This document shows, piece by piece, positions 32,538-41,867 of a DNA stretch of 42,482 nt; the stretch's first letter is position 1, and the number at the start of each line of letters is the position of its first letter. Below the pieces are notes generated by a model. It did no database searches and was not told where the DNA came from. It saw nothing but the letters and a program-made list of their open reading frames with translations. Origin of the DNA: JBEIDK01 sp040383485 (GTDB lineage Bacteria; Bacteroidota; Bacteroidia; UBA4408); assembly GCA_040383485.1 (NCBI GenBank), contig JBEIDK010000013.1:1-42482 (forward strand). Reading direction: 5' to 3'. A program made the position numbers and the translations under genes.

Positions 32538-35165
32538 ATGAAACTAAGGTTATTTATTGTAATATTTTTAATTAGTCATTTCTCATTTTCTCAACCATGG
32601 ATGAAAAAATTTGAGAACATTGACAAGCAACCTAATTTTTTCGAAATTCAAGAAGCATTTGAAGAATATGCTGAAGGGAAGGAAAAGGTTGCGAAGGAAG
32701 GACGCGAAATTACTGACTTCGAAAGCCTTGAGCGCGAAATTCCAGGTTATGAACAATACAAAAGATGGGAATATTTTTATGAGAGTAGAGTAGATGAAAA
32801 TGGAGAGTTTCCAAATCCAATGGCAATGTGGAATGCTTTTCATGCTATGAATCAAAATAAAAATTCACAAACCGATACTTCTAATCATGGCAATTGGCAA
32901 CTGATAGGTCCTACTTTTGGTATACCAAATGATGGAGGTATGGGAAGGATTAATGTCATAGAATTTGACCCACAAAATCCTGAAATAATGTGGGTAGGTG
33001 CTCCGGCAGGCGGATTATGGAAATCAATAAATGGAGGTAATACTTGGTTGCCAACTACTACTGACAAATTACCTGTAATTGGTATTTCCGATATTGCCAT
33101 ACATCCTACAAACAGTAATATCATGTATTTGGCCACTGGCGATGCTGCAGCAGCGTTATATTTTACCTCAAGTGTTGGAGTTTTAAAGTCAGTTGATGGT
33201 GGAGTAACATGGAATACCACTGGTTTGAATTTCAATGTTAATCAAACACGTAAAATTTATAGACTGGTAATTAATCCAGAACATCCTGATACTCTGATTG
33301 CAGCTACTACTGGTGGGATGTATGTAAGTGCTGATGCGGGAGCAACATGGGTTGTTTCTAAATCAGGATCATTCAAAGATGTTGAGTTAAAGCCAAATGA
33401 TGCTAACATTGTATACATCTCAACAAATACAAGCATTTTTAAATCTGTGGATGCAGGGTTCACTTTTGCGAATCAAAGTTTATCATCTACATTTTCAACT
33501 GCAACAGCAGGAATTGGGAGAATAGAGTTGTGTGTTACTAAATCTAATCCTAGCGTTGTATATGCTATGTGTTCAAATGCTACCGATGATGGTTTTTTGC
33601 AATTATATAAAACTAGTAATGATGGCGCAACATGGCAACAAAAGGCAACTTCTCCTAACCTTATTGGTTATTGGGTTAATGGTGGAGACCCAGGTGGAAA
33701 TGCTTGGTATAACTTTACACTAGAAGTTTCTCCTACCAATGAGAATATAATATTTGTTGGAGGCACAAATGTTTGGAAATCAACAAATGGAGGATTAACG
33801 TTTGTGAATAGTGCACATTGGTATGGTGACCAAGGCAAGCCTTATGTACATGCTGATATTCATGATATTATTTTTAAGCCACAACCTGTAGGTTCTACTT
33901 CAAGTGCAGAAGTATTTATTGGTTGTGATGGTGGAGTTTTCAAGACGACTAATGGTGGTCAAACTTACACAGATATTAGCGCAGGTCTTCAAATAATGCA
34001 GTTATATAGAATGAGTGCATCTTCTTATACTGAATCATTATTAATTGCTGGTTCACAAGATAATGGAACAAACCGATTTGATAATGGAGTAGTAGATAGA
34101 GTTCAGGGTGGCGATGGGATGGATTGCCATATTGCAGCAAACTCTGACTTATCAATGTTTGCTTCTTTCCCAAATGGAGACTTGGTAAAATCAACAACTC
34201 AAGGAGGAAATTTTTACGATATTACTCCAAACGGACAATCAGGTTTAGGAAAATGGGTAACGCCAACAGCTATTTCACAATCTAATCCTGATATATTTTA
34301 TGCAGGTTATAAAGAGCTATTTAAATCGAACGATGCTGGCGAAAGTTGGATGCAAGTAACTACACTATTAAGCAACAACGCCACATATCAATATATTGCC
34401 ATTGCTCCTTCTGATGAAAATACAGTATATGCATGTACTAATAGTCGCATTTATAAAACAAGCGACGGAGGTAATACTTGGGGAAACGTAATGACAGGAA
34501 TTCCTTCTGGACAAACTCTAACATATATTGCAGTAAGTGAAGAAAATCCCGATGTAGCTTATGTAACACTTTCTAATTACACTGGAAACAATAAGGTTTT
34601 TAAAACTATAAATGGAGGTGCAAGTTGGGTTAATATTTCTCAAACCGGATTACCTGCAATACCTATTAATTGTATTGCTTTCCAAAAAAATAATCATGAA
34701 AGAGTTTATGTAGGTACCGATTTTGGTGTTTATTACACTGATACTACACTAACAACTTGGAAAGATTTCAATAATGGATTACCTAACACTTATGTACTCG
34801 ACTTAGATATATTTTATCCAACCTTAAAGTTGAGAGCAGCTACATTTGGTCGTGGCATTTGGGAGAGTAATTTAATAGTTGATAATTTAGAGAGCATTGC
34901 CGAAAATAATTTTGATAAAATGATTGAATTATTTCCTAACCCAGCTTTAAATAAAGTAAGTATAAATCTTAATTACAAAAGCAACATATCAACTCTTGTA
35001 AGTATTTATGGACTAGATGGCAAACTTATAACCGAGATTAGAACCAATCCTTTAGAAAGTTTTAAAACAATTGACTTAACTAATTTTTCTCAAGGAACAT
35101 ATATTGTTAAGGTAACACATGGCAACAATGTTTCTAGAAAAAAACTTGTAATTATTCCAAACTAA
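32538..35165 (+). CDS. T9SS cargo with Asp-box (BNR/sortilin-like) propeller repeats
   Basis: An 875-residue secreted protein. A signal peptide (about 1-18, LFIVIFLISHFSFSQP) is followed by a charged helical region (about 25-110). About eleven Asp-box-like units follow, for example LWKSINGGNTW, VLKSVDGGVTW, MYVSADAGATW, VWKSTNGGLTF, LFKSNDAGESW, IYKTSDGGNTW and VFKTINGGASW, the pattern of beta-propellers in sialidases, sortilin/VPS10 and xyloglucanases. The C-terminus is a type A T9SS sorting domain: LFPNPALNKVSINL, IYGLDGKLI, FSQGTYIVKV, ending KKLVIIPN. It should be exported to the surface. A glycosidase role is possible but no catalytic residues can be named, so it may be a non-enzymatic propeller. 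Confidence 0.93.
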   Translation: MKLRLFIVIFLISHFSFSQPWMKKFENIDKQPNFFEIQEAFEEYAEGKEKVAKEGREITDFESLEREIPGYEQYKRWEYFYESRVDENGEFPNPMAMWNAFHAMNQNKNSQTDTSNHGNWQLIGPTFGIPNDGGMGRINVIEFDPQNPEIMWVGAPAGGLWKSINGGNTWLPTTTDKLPVIGISDIAIHPTNSNIMYLATGDAAAALYFTSSVGVLKSVDGGVTWNTTGLNFNVNQTRKIYRLVINPEHPDTLIAATTGGMYVSADAGATWVVSKSGSFKDVELKPNDANIVYISTNTSIFKSVDAGFTFANQSLSSTFSTATAGIGRIELCVTKSNPSVVYAMCSNATDDGFLQLYKTSNDGATWQQKATSPNLIGYWVNGGDPGGNAWYNFTLEVSPTNENIIFVGGTNVWKSTNGGLTFVNSAHWYGDQGKPYVHADIHDIIFKPQPVGSTSSAEVFIGCDGGVFKTTNGGQTYTDISAGLQIMQLYRMSASSYTESLLIAGSQDNGTNRFDNGVVDRVQGGDGMDCHIAANSDLSMFASFPNGDLVKSTTQGGNFYDITPNGQSGLGKWVTPTAISQSNPDIFYAGYKELFKSNDAGESWMQVTTLLSNNATYQYIAIAPSDENTVYACTNSRIYKTSDGGNTWGNVMTGIPSGQTLTYIAVSEENPDVAYVTLSNYTGNNKVFKTINGGASWVNISQTGLPAIPINCIAFQKNNHERVYVGTDFGVYYTDTTLTTWKDFNNGLPNTYVLDLDIFYPTLKLRAATFGRGIWESNLIVDNLESIAENNFDKMIELFPNPALNKVSINLNYKSNISTLVSIYGLDGKLITEIRTNPLESFKTIDLTNFSQGTYIVKVTHGNNVSRKKLVIIPN

Positions 35166-35183
35166 AGTGTTTTACTTTTGTGA

Positions 35184-36164
35184 TTACCTATAAGCTGGGC
35201 AATGCTCCTTTGGAACGTTATCCTTATATTCGTTAACACACCACCTATATCCAAAGATTATTTCGTGACCATTTCCACTGCCGAATTTTATTGCGGATAG
35301 GTTATAGTCATAGGCATAACCAATTGTTAAATTCTTAAGTTTTAAATTTACAATAGCATTAATACCATCTATATACCTATACTGTATACCTAGGTCTATT
35401 AAGTTATTGTAGTTACCCATAAATGTCAAATCAAAAGAAGGAGGTAAATGGCCCGCAACCTTAATATTAACAGAAGGAATAAAAGAAAATACCGACTTTT
35501 CACCACCAAGCCTATAGCCAGCAGTAAGGTAATGATGAAATACCATTCTTCCCATTGCCGCGTCACCATATACTTTTCTTAGCCTATTTCTAATCATATT
35601 TTTTAATGTATACCCAACATAGCCTCTTTGGTTATAAACCATTACCCCCGGGCTAATATCTGGATAAAGCAATGCACTATTACTAGAGTTTCCACTTGTA
35701 ACTGGGTCATCAAAAGGAGATGTTTCAGGCAACTTTATATTATCAAATTTATATTGATATTGTATTATGCCAGCATGAACACCTACCGACATAAAAAGTT
35801 GGTTCCCTATTGGTTTATGATATGCATAGGCTCCTTGCATAGTTGTTCTATTTATAGGTCCACTTACGCCAGTGGCATCATTTTCAAACTTTAATCCCCA
35901 AGCATGCTTATCATTAATCCACATTCTACGTTTTTTCTTAAAGTTAGAATGTACATTAAAGAAGGCTGTCTGGGGTGCACCTTCTAAACCAACCCATTGA
36001 GCTCTATATCCAAGCTTTGCTATTAAACAACCTGGCGAACCAGCCGCCGCTGGATTAAGATTAAAATAATTAACCATATAGTCGGAGTATTGCGGCAACT
36101 GTTGAGCCTGAACAATAAGTTGATTAAAAATAAAAATTAGTAGTATGGTAACTTTTGTTTTCAA
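35184..36164 (-). CDS. PorP/SprF family type IX secretion membrane protein
   Basis: A 326-residue predicted outer-membrane beta-barrel. A signal peptide ends near IVQAQ; the mature start QLPQYSDYMVNYFNLNPAAAGS is the family signature. The rest alternates short beta strands typical of the family, including YRAQWVGLEGAPQTAFFNVH, and ends near HEIIFGYRW. In gliding Bacteroidota, SprF-type proteins are needed for secretion and anchoring of type B cargo such as SprB, and their genes usually follow the cargo gene. Here it follows an SprB-repeat type B cargo by 19 bases on the same strand, the same arrangement. Its stop is 18 bases from that of the convergent Asp-box gene. Confidence 0.95.
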   Translation of the reverse strand: MKTKVTILLIFIFNQLIVQAQQLPQYSDYMVNYFNLNPAAAGSPGCLIAKLGYRAQWVGLEGAPQTAFFNVHSNFKKKRRMWINDKHAWGLKFENDATGVSGPINRTTMQGAYAYHKPIGNQLFMSVGVHAGIIQYQYKFDNIKLPETSPFDDPVTSGNSSNSALLYPDISPGVMVYNQRGYVGYTLKNMIRNRLRKVYGDAAMGRMVFHHYLTAGYRLGGEKSVFSFIPSVNIKVAGHLPPSFDLTFMGNYNNLIDLGIQYRYIDGINAIVNLKLKNLTIGYAYDYNLSAIKFGSGNGHEIIFGYRWCVNEYKDNVPKEHCPAYR

Positions 36165-36183
36165 TGGATTAATTATTTAGTTT

Positions 36184-38157
36184 TTATTTAATTAACGCAA
36201 TACTGCCTTGGTAGTAGTAAGGATTGTCATCACCTGAACTTTCAGGAAACTCAAATTTTATTACGTAATAATATGTTGCAACAGGAACTTTAAATCCGTT
36301 TGCAGTTCCATCCCAAGCTGTATCGTCTGTATAGTCGGTAGTATGGTAAACCTTATTCCCCCACCTATCAAATATAGAGACTTCAACATTTCTATAAGAA
36401 CTAATATTTTTAATTAGAAATCTATCATTTTTACCATCTCCATTGGGAGTAAATGTGTTTGGAATATCAATAGGCAAATCAACAATAATAGTTATGTTTT
36501 TTGTACAAACACAACCATTGGCAAGCGTTGCAGTCATTGTATAAACGGTAGTTCTTAATGGGTATAATTTAAAATTGGTACTTGATAATCCTTCTCCAGC
36601 AGTAGCTGAAGGAGCCCAAGTAATTACAGCTCCTGCAGGAGCTTCGGCATCAATATTGGCTTTTTCACCACGTATAATTGTCTGATTTTCACCAGGAGAG
36701 CAATCAGTAAAACTTCCCGGTGTAGTTTCAGAAACAACGGTAGGTAAAAATGAACTACAACCATTAGCGTCTTTTACAAATACAATATAAGTACCTTTAT
36801 TTAATCCTGTAATCAAACTTGATTGTTGGAAAGTAGATCCATCTGTAGAATAAGAATAGGGTGGAACACCTAATGATGCACTAATTAATATTTGACCAGT
36901 ACCATCACCACAAACTTCGTTAGCAGTTATAGTTGTATCAATTAATGGCCCCGAAAGTTGCGTTATTGTTACAATATCAGTGTATATGCATGTTGGACTA
37001 TTGGTATTAAAAATTTGTATTTTATAGGTTCCTGAAGGTAAATTAGGAAAAGTACCTGTATTGTTTTGGTCAGGAAGTGCACCTAACAAATTGTATATAT
37101 ATGTTCCTGCTGGTGCAACTGGTAAAACTGAGTTAGCTGGGTAATTTATAGTACCATTTGTAGTTCCACAATTTATAACAGAACCTTGTCCTTGTGCCGA
37201 TGTAACACCTCCATTTATAGAAACATTCACCCTAATGGTTGTATCGCAATTAATACCTGAAATGGTAATAAAATGAGTACCTGCAGGTACGTTTGTAAAA
37301 CTCCCGTTATTTTGCGTTGCGCCTCCATCTAATGTGTAAAGATAATTGGGGTTAGGTGGTTGAACATTTGAAATTGTGATAGTTCCATTTTGAGCTGTTG
37401 CACAATCAGCACTTGTGCTTGATGAAATTAAACTTGTTACTCCCAAATTAATTAAAGTTGCGTTTTTTGTGAAACTACAACCACTTGAGTTTGTGATAAC
37501 AATGGAATAGTTGCCTGGAGATAAACCCCCGAAAGTTGAATCAGATTGAGAAGTTGCTCCGTTTAGCTGAAATGTATATGGAGGGTCAGAGAATTTTATA
37601 GCAGTTAATTTTATTTGCCCATTGTTAATGTTGCAAGTAGCCTCTGTTTTTGTAAGTTGAGACGTTGGCTTTACCGCACTTCCAGTATCTTGAATATCAA
37701 AAGTAAATTCAGCAGCAGGATTGATGGTTTCACCACCATCAATAAGTACATAATAGGTTTGATTGGCAATAAGCCCAGCTCCTGTTAGTGTAATATTTGT
37801 GTTAGCACCAGCATTACAATTAATTATAACTGCTGTACTTAAGTCGCAAGCATTAGTAAAACTTATAAGAGCCGCCTGTACTTCATTATTGGCATTTGTA
37901 CTACTAATATTTGAGATTATTATTGATGCACTGCCATTATTTACAGCATCAAAACTATACCAAACACCATTTGATGGGGCAAAGCACAAGTTACCAGCTA
38001 GTAATACTTCTGCACTAGCATTTTGATTAGTTCCAGAAGATGTATTATTTGCACATAAGTTTAGAGCGTTTATACAGTCATCATTAACTGGTGTTTGCCC
38101 AAAAATACTTAACGGAATAATAAGTAATAAAAGAGTTCTTAAAGTTTTTAAAATCAT
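36184..38157 (-). CDS. SprB-repeat cell-surface protein with type B T9SS (gliding-associated) C-terminal domain
   Basis: A 657-residue exported protein. The signal peptide covers about residues 1-20 (LLLLIIPLSIFGQ). Residues about 22-160 form a Cys-containing domain (NDDCINALNLC, GVWYSFDA) similar to those placed before SprB repeats. Four SprB-like repeats of about 60-75 residues follow (about 175-475), each with a Cys near the start, a GxI segment and a PxGxYxIxI end such as LSPGNYSIVIT. A Cys-containing Ig-like region (about 480-565) leads to the gliding-motility C-terminal domain (NTFTPNGDGKNDRF, ISIFDRWGN-like and VATYYYVIKFE). Type B domains need an SprF-like partner, encoded 19 bases downstream. 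Its start overlaps the upstream membrane-protein stop (ATGA). Likely an adhesin. Confidence 0.93.
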   Translation of the reverse strand: MILKTLRTLLLLIIPLSIFGQTPVNDDCINALNLCANNTSSGTNQNASAEVLLAGNLCFAPSNGVWYSFDAVNNGSASIIISNISSTNANNEVQAALISFTNACDLSTAVIINCNAGANTNITLTGAGLIANQTYYVLIDGGETINPAAEFTFDIQDTGSAVKPTSQLTKTEATCNINNGQIKLTAIKFSDPPYTFQLNGATSQSDSTFGGLSPGNYSIVITNSSGCSFTKNATLINLGVTSLISSSTSADCATAQNGTITISNVQPPNPNYLYTLDGGATQNNGSFTNVPAGTHFITISGINCDTTIRVNVSINGGVTSAQGQGSVINCGTTNGTINYPANSVLPVAPAGTYIYNLLGALPDQNNTGTFPNLPSGTYKIQIFNTNSPTCIYTDIVTITQLSGPLIDTTITANEVCGDGTGQILISASLGVPPYSYSTDGSTFQQSSLITGLNKGTYIVFVKDANGCSSFLPTVVSETTPGSFTDCSPGENQTIIRGEKANIDAEAPAGAVITWAPSATAGEGLSSTNFKLYPLRTTVYTMTATLANGCVCTKNITIIVDLPIDIPNTFTPNGDGKNDRFLIKNISSYRNVEVSIFDRWGNKVYHTTDYTDDTAWDGTANGFKVPVATYYYVIKFEFPESSGDDNPYYYQGSIALIK

Positions 38158-38702
38158 TTCACAGTTTTGTACTTAATTGAAAACGCAAAAATTAATTTAA
38201 TAAAGTATGCAATCGGAATCCATTCTAAACCAAAAGGAAAAGGATTAAAATCATTCTCAACTTTATAGCATATCAATATACCAACAAATGTAAATAAACT
38301 TGAAAATAAGAGTAATAATTTATCTGATACTTTTAACAAAACAATTGTTGATAACAACATAAAGATGAAATAAAAAATACCAAAACGAATATCAACCTTA
38401 AAAATTAAAAACCATATTATTGGGTGAATTGCATGAATAAAAAGAAAAATTAATCTTTTTTTAATTGATTGTTGTTGCCAAAAAAACTTTGTTGATTTGG
38501 TTAAGTTAGCAGCAATTCCTCCAATAAGCTCCCAAACAAAAGCATAATAAAAAAATAATTGAATTGTTGTCAGGTTAGAGAATGCTTCTTTGTTTAATGA
38601 CTTATAAATTAAAGCAATAATAAATGGGAGTATATGAACTATTATAAAATCAAGTGGTTTGGGATTGTTACCGTGTACATAAAGCAGAAATTTTTTCAAC
38701 AT
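38154..38702 (-). CDS. Hypothetical multi-pass membrane protein
   Basis: I do not recognise a family. The 182-residue protein has about five to six hydrophobic segments (for example FIIVHILPFIIALIY, LFFYYAFVWELIGGIAA, FIHAIHPIIWFLIF, FGIFYFIFMLLSTIVLLKV, LLLLFSSLFTFVGILICYKV) and short basic loops, so it is an inner-membrane protein without a cleavable signal. Its TGA stop overlaps the ATG of the SprB-repeat cargo gene by four bases (ATGA), which strongly suggests translational coupling and co-expression with the cargo and PorP/SprF genes. A role in that system is possible but only inferred from position. The 205 bases upstream are AT-rich and separate it from the divergent E1 gene. Confidence 0.75.
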   Translation of the reverse strand: MLKKFLLYVHGNNPKPLDFIIVHILPFIIALIYKSLNKEAFSNLTTIQLFFYYAFVWELIGGIAANLTKSTKFFWQQQSIKKRLIFLFIHAIHPIIWFLIFKVDIRFGIFYFIFMLLSTIVLLKVSDKLLLLFSSLFTFVGILICYKVENDFNPFPFGLEWIPIAYFIKLIFAFSIKYKTVK

Positions 38703-38812
38703 GATAAAAGAATTACTTTTTATTTTCTAAACATAAAAAAAAATAAATATACAAATTGGTATTAATTATTTGTGGCATAATTAAACAATCTTCTTTTTTT
38801 CATGCAAACAAT

Positions 38813-38820
38813 TATATTTG
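38813..38820 (+). promoter_or_regulatory. Candidate -7 element upstream of the E1 dehydrogenase gene
   Basis: TATATTTG matches the Bacteroidota -7 consensus TAnnTTTG exactly and lies 87 bases before the ATG. No TTTG was found at the usual spacing upstream, so the call is weak; a long AT-rich leader would follow. Confidence 0.3.
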
Positions 38821-38907
38821 TTTCATAAATAATAAGCAGAAACACTTTATTTATTCACTTATTATAATTTGAAATAACTGTAAATTTATTTTTAATCTTT
38901 CAAAGGT

Positions 38908-41331
38908 ATGTCAGCAAAAAGTAACGAAAATACTAAATCAGATTCATTAAGTTTCGAGCAATTTAAAACTGCAGTTATTAAAGACTATACTACGGCTGCA
39001 ATTAGTCGTGAAGCAAGTCTTTTGGGTAGAAAAGAAGTTCTGACAGGTAAAGCAAAGTTTGGAATATTTGGCGATGGTAAAGAAGTTCCTCAATTGGCCT
39101 TAGCGCGTGTATTTAAAAATGGGGACTTTAGAAGTGGATATTATAGAGACCAAACATTCATGTTTGCAACAGAAAACTTAACCGTGCAACAATGGTTTGC
39201 AGGGTTATACGCTCACACTGATATTGAAGCGGAACCAATGAGCGCAGGAAGGCAAATGGGAGGCCATTTTTCTACTCATAGTTTAGATGAAAATGGTAAT
39301 TGGAAAAACCTAACACAGCAAAAAAATTCGTCATCCGACATTTCACCTACTGCGGGCCAAATGCCAAGGTTATTAGGTTTAGCGCAAGCCTCAAAAGTAT
39401 ATAGAGGTGTTAAGGAGTTAGAACACTTTAGTAACTTTTCTTTATCGGGCAACGAAGTAGCGTTTGGAACAATAGGTGATGCAAGTACAAGTGAAGGTTT
39501 ATTTTGGGAAACTCTTAATGCTGCAGCTGTGTTGCAAGTTCCAATGGTAATGAGTGTTTGGGATGATGGACATGGAATATCTGTACCTAAAAAATACCAA
39601 ACTACTAAAGAAAATATTTCAGAAGCATTAAAAGGTTTTCAGCGCGAAGACGAGTCTCAAAGAGGATTCGAAATTTTTAAAACAAAAGGGTGGGACTACG
39701 CCCATTTGTGTGAAACATATGAAAAAGCAGCAACAATTGCAAGAGAGAAACATGTTCCAGTTCTTATTCATGTAGAAGAAGTAACGCAGCCTCAAGGGCA
39801 TAGCACATCAGGTTCTCACGAACGATACAAAAGTAAGGAAAGATTGGATTGGGAAGGTGAATATGATTGTGTAAAACAAATGAGAAAATGGATGGTTGAA
39901 ACAGCAATTGCTACTGATGCAGAATGCGATGAAATTGATAACCAAGCAAAAACCAAGGTAAAAGAGGCAAAAAAAGCAGCTTGGGAAGCATATCTAAAAC
40001 CTATTGTAGAGGAAAAAGAAAATGCAATAGTTATTCTTGAGACACTCCAAAATTCTAGTAATTTTAAAGATTCCATCACTCATCAAATTACTAAATTAAG
40101 AAACAATTCAGAACCTATTAGAAAGGATATAATATCTGCATTAAGAGCTTGCCTTAGGTTAACCATTGGTGAAACAAATATTGAGAGAGCAGCTGTTATA
40201 AGTCATTTAGAACAATTACAAATTGAAAACAAGGATAGGTATAGTTCTCATCTTTATTCTCAAACCGACAAGGCTGCACTAAATATAAAAGAGGTACTTC
40301 CTGTTTACAATGAAGATAAAATAGTTGATGCACGTGAAATATTACGCGATAATTTTGATTGTATATTAAGCAATAAACCAGAAGTGCTAATTTTTGGAGA
40401 AGACGTTGGTAATATTGGCGATGTAAATCAGGGTTGTGAAGGATTACAAAAAAAGCATGGCGACCTTAGGGTAACTGATACTGGCATAAGAGAAGCAACC
40501 ATAATGGGACAAGGAATTGGAATGGCAATGAGAGGTTTGCGCCCAATTGCAGAAATTCAGTATTTAGATTATTTACTTTATGGTATTCAAATATTAAGCG
40601 ATGATTTAGCAACCCTAAGATATAGAACCAAAGGCAAGCAAAAGGCTCCTTTAATAGTTAGAACAAGAGGACATAGGTTAGAGGGCGTATGGCATAGCGG
40701 CTCACCAATAGGAATGATTTTAGGAACTTTGCGTGGAATGTATTTGTGTGTGCCAAGAAATATGACACAAGCTGCAGGATTTTATAATACTTTACTTGAA
40801 GGAGATGACCCAGCATTGGTTATTGAATGCTTAAATGGATATAGATTAAAAGAAAAGATGCCTAGTAATTTAGGCGAATTTAGAACACCTCTTGGAATAC
40901 CAGAAACCATTAAACATGGTACTGATTTAACATTAGTTACCTATGGTTCTTGTTGCCGATTAGCAGAAGAGGCCGCCAATGAGTTAAATGTTTTAGGAAT
41001 AAATATTGAAATAATTGATTGTAGAACATTGTTGCCTTTTGACATCAATCACCAAATAGTTGAGAGTCTAAAAAGAACGAATAGGTTATTGGTGTTAGAT
41101 GAAGATGTACCTGGAGGAGCTTCCTCTTATATCTTGCAAGAAATTCTCGAAAATCAAAACGCTTACCAATATCTCGACTCGCAGCCAAGAACCTTAGCAT
41201 CAAAAGCGCATAGACCTGCTTATGGAACTGATGGCGATTATTTCAGTAAACCAAGTGTTGATGATATTATTGAAACAGTTTATGAAATGATGAACGAAAG
41301 CTACCCAAATAAATTTAAAGAGATTTATTAA
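38908..41331 (+). CDS. Fused alpha-beta E1 subunit of a 2-oxoacid dehydrogenase complex
   Basis: An 807-residue thiamine-diphosphate enzyme joining E1-alpha (about 30-350) and E1-beta (about 460-800) through a charged helical linker. The alpha part shows FGIFGDGKEVPQLALARVF, GRQMGGHFSTH and the ThDP/Mg site GDASTSEG to ETLN (about 190-204), then WDDGHGISVP. The beta part shows IFGEDVGNIGDVNQGCEGLQ, DTGIREATIMGQGIGMAMRG, RTRGHRLEGVWHSG and a C-terminal LDEDVPGGASSY. Single-chain fusions of this kind are common in Bacteroidota and are annotated as branched-chain 2-oxoacid or pyruvate dehydrogenase E1; the substrate cannot be fixed here. E2 and E3 are not in the window. Confidence 0.93.
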   Translation: MSAKSNENTKSDSLSFEQFKTAVIKDYTTAAISREASLLGRKEVLTGKAKFGIFGDGKEVPQLALARVFKNGDFRSGYYRDQTFMFATENLTVQQWFAGLYAHTDIEAEPMSAGRQMGGHFSTHSLDENGNWKNLTQQKNSSSDISPTAGQMPRLLGLAQASKVYRGVKELEHFSNFSLSGNEVAFGTIGDASTSEGLFWETLNAAAVLQVPMVMSVWDDGHGISVPKKYQTTKENISEALKGFQREDESQRGFEIFKTKGWDYAHLCETYEKAATIAREKHVPVLIHVEEVTQPQGHSTSGSHERYKSKERLDWEGEYDCVKQMRKWMVETAIATDAECDEIDNQAKTKVKEAKKAAWEAYLKPIVEEKENAIVILETLQNSSNFKDSITHQITKLRNNSEPIRKDIISALRACLRLTIGETNIERAAVISHLEQLQIENKDRYSSHLYSQTDKAALNIKEVLPVYNEDKIVDAREILRDNFDCILSNKPEVLIFGEDVGNIGDVNQGCEGLQKKHGDLRVTDTGIREATIMGQGIGMAMRGLRPIAEIQYLDYLLYGIQILSDDLATLRYRTKGKQKAPLIVRTRGHRLEGVWHSGSPIGMILGTLRGMYLCVPRNMTQAAGFYNTLLEGDDPALVIECLNGYRLKEKMPSNLGEFRTPLGIPETIKHGTDLTLVTYGSCCRLAEEAANELNVLGINIEIIDCRTLLPFDINHQIVESLKRTNRLLVLDEDVPGGASSYILQEILENQNAYQYLDSQPRTLASKAHRPAYGTDGDYFSKPSVDDIIETVYEMMNESYPNKFKEIY

Positions 41332-41459
41332 TCGCTTAAAATTATAATCAGATACAATTACTTGATATTCAGAAAAATAAATTTTAATTGTATTGCTAAA
41401 ATCTGTAACCTTTTTGTGGTTGTTGGGTATAACAATGGTATTGAAATTAAATTTAAACT

Positions 41460-41864
41460 ATGGATTCTGAAAAACTACATTTTGATTCGAGTTATGATAA
41501 TATAAATTTAGTTGAAAAATTTATTGTAGATATTTGTGAGAAGTACAAAATTGAAGAAGATAATTTTGGAAATATTTTACTTGCCGTAACTGAAGCCGTT
41601 AATAATGCCATACAACATGGCAATAACCTAGACCCTAAAAAGAAAATAAATTTAGCATACGAAAGTAATAACAAGAATTTGTCTTTTACCATTGCCGACG
41701 AAGGAAAAGGATTTGATTATAACACCTTGCCTGACCCAACCGAACCTAATAACATTGAAAAACCAAACGGACGTGGTGTTTTTTTAATGCGCCACCTAGC
41801 CGATACTGTTGATTTTATTGATAATGGCAGAATAGTTAAACTTAACTTTAACATTGCTTCATAA
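41460..41864 (+). CDS. RsbW-like ATP-binding protein (anti-sigma/serine kinase family)
   Basis: A 134-residue GHKL-type ATPase without a histidine phosphoacceptor domain. It shows the N box EAVNNAIQHGN (about 45-55), the G1 box DEGKGFD (about 80-86) and the G2 box NGRGVFLM (about 103-110). These short proteins act as anti-sigma factors or serine kinases in partner-switching systems, turning an STAS anti-anti-sigma protein off by phosphorylation. No STAS protein or PP2C phosphatase is encoded nearby, so the partner is unknown. ybeY begins three bases after its stop, so the two genes are very likely co-transcribed. Confidence 0.92.
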   Translation: MDSEKLHFDSSYDNINLVEKFIVDICEKYKIEEDNFGNILLAVTEAVNNAIQHGNNLDPKKKINLAYESNNKNLSFTIADEGKGFDYNTLPDPTEPNNIEKPNGRGVFLMRHLADTVDFIDNGRIVKLNFNIAS

Positions 41865-41867
41865 TAC

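Noticed and set aside
35166..35183. Possible AAAGT/ACTTT hairpin between the convergent Asp-box and PorP/SprF genes
   Set aside because: A five-pair AT-rich stem could arise by chance and lacks a T-tract.
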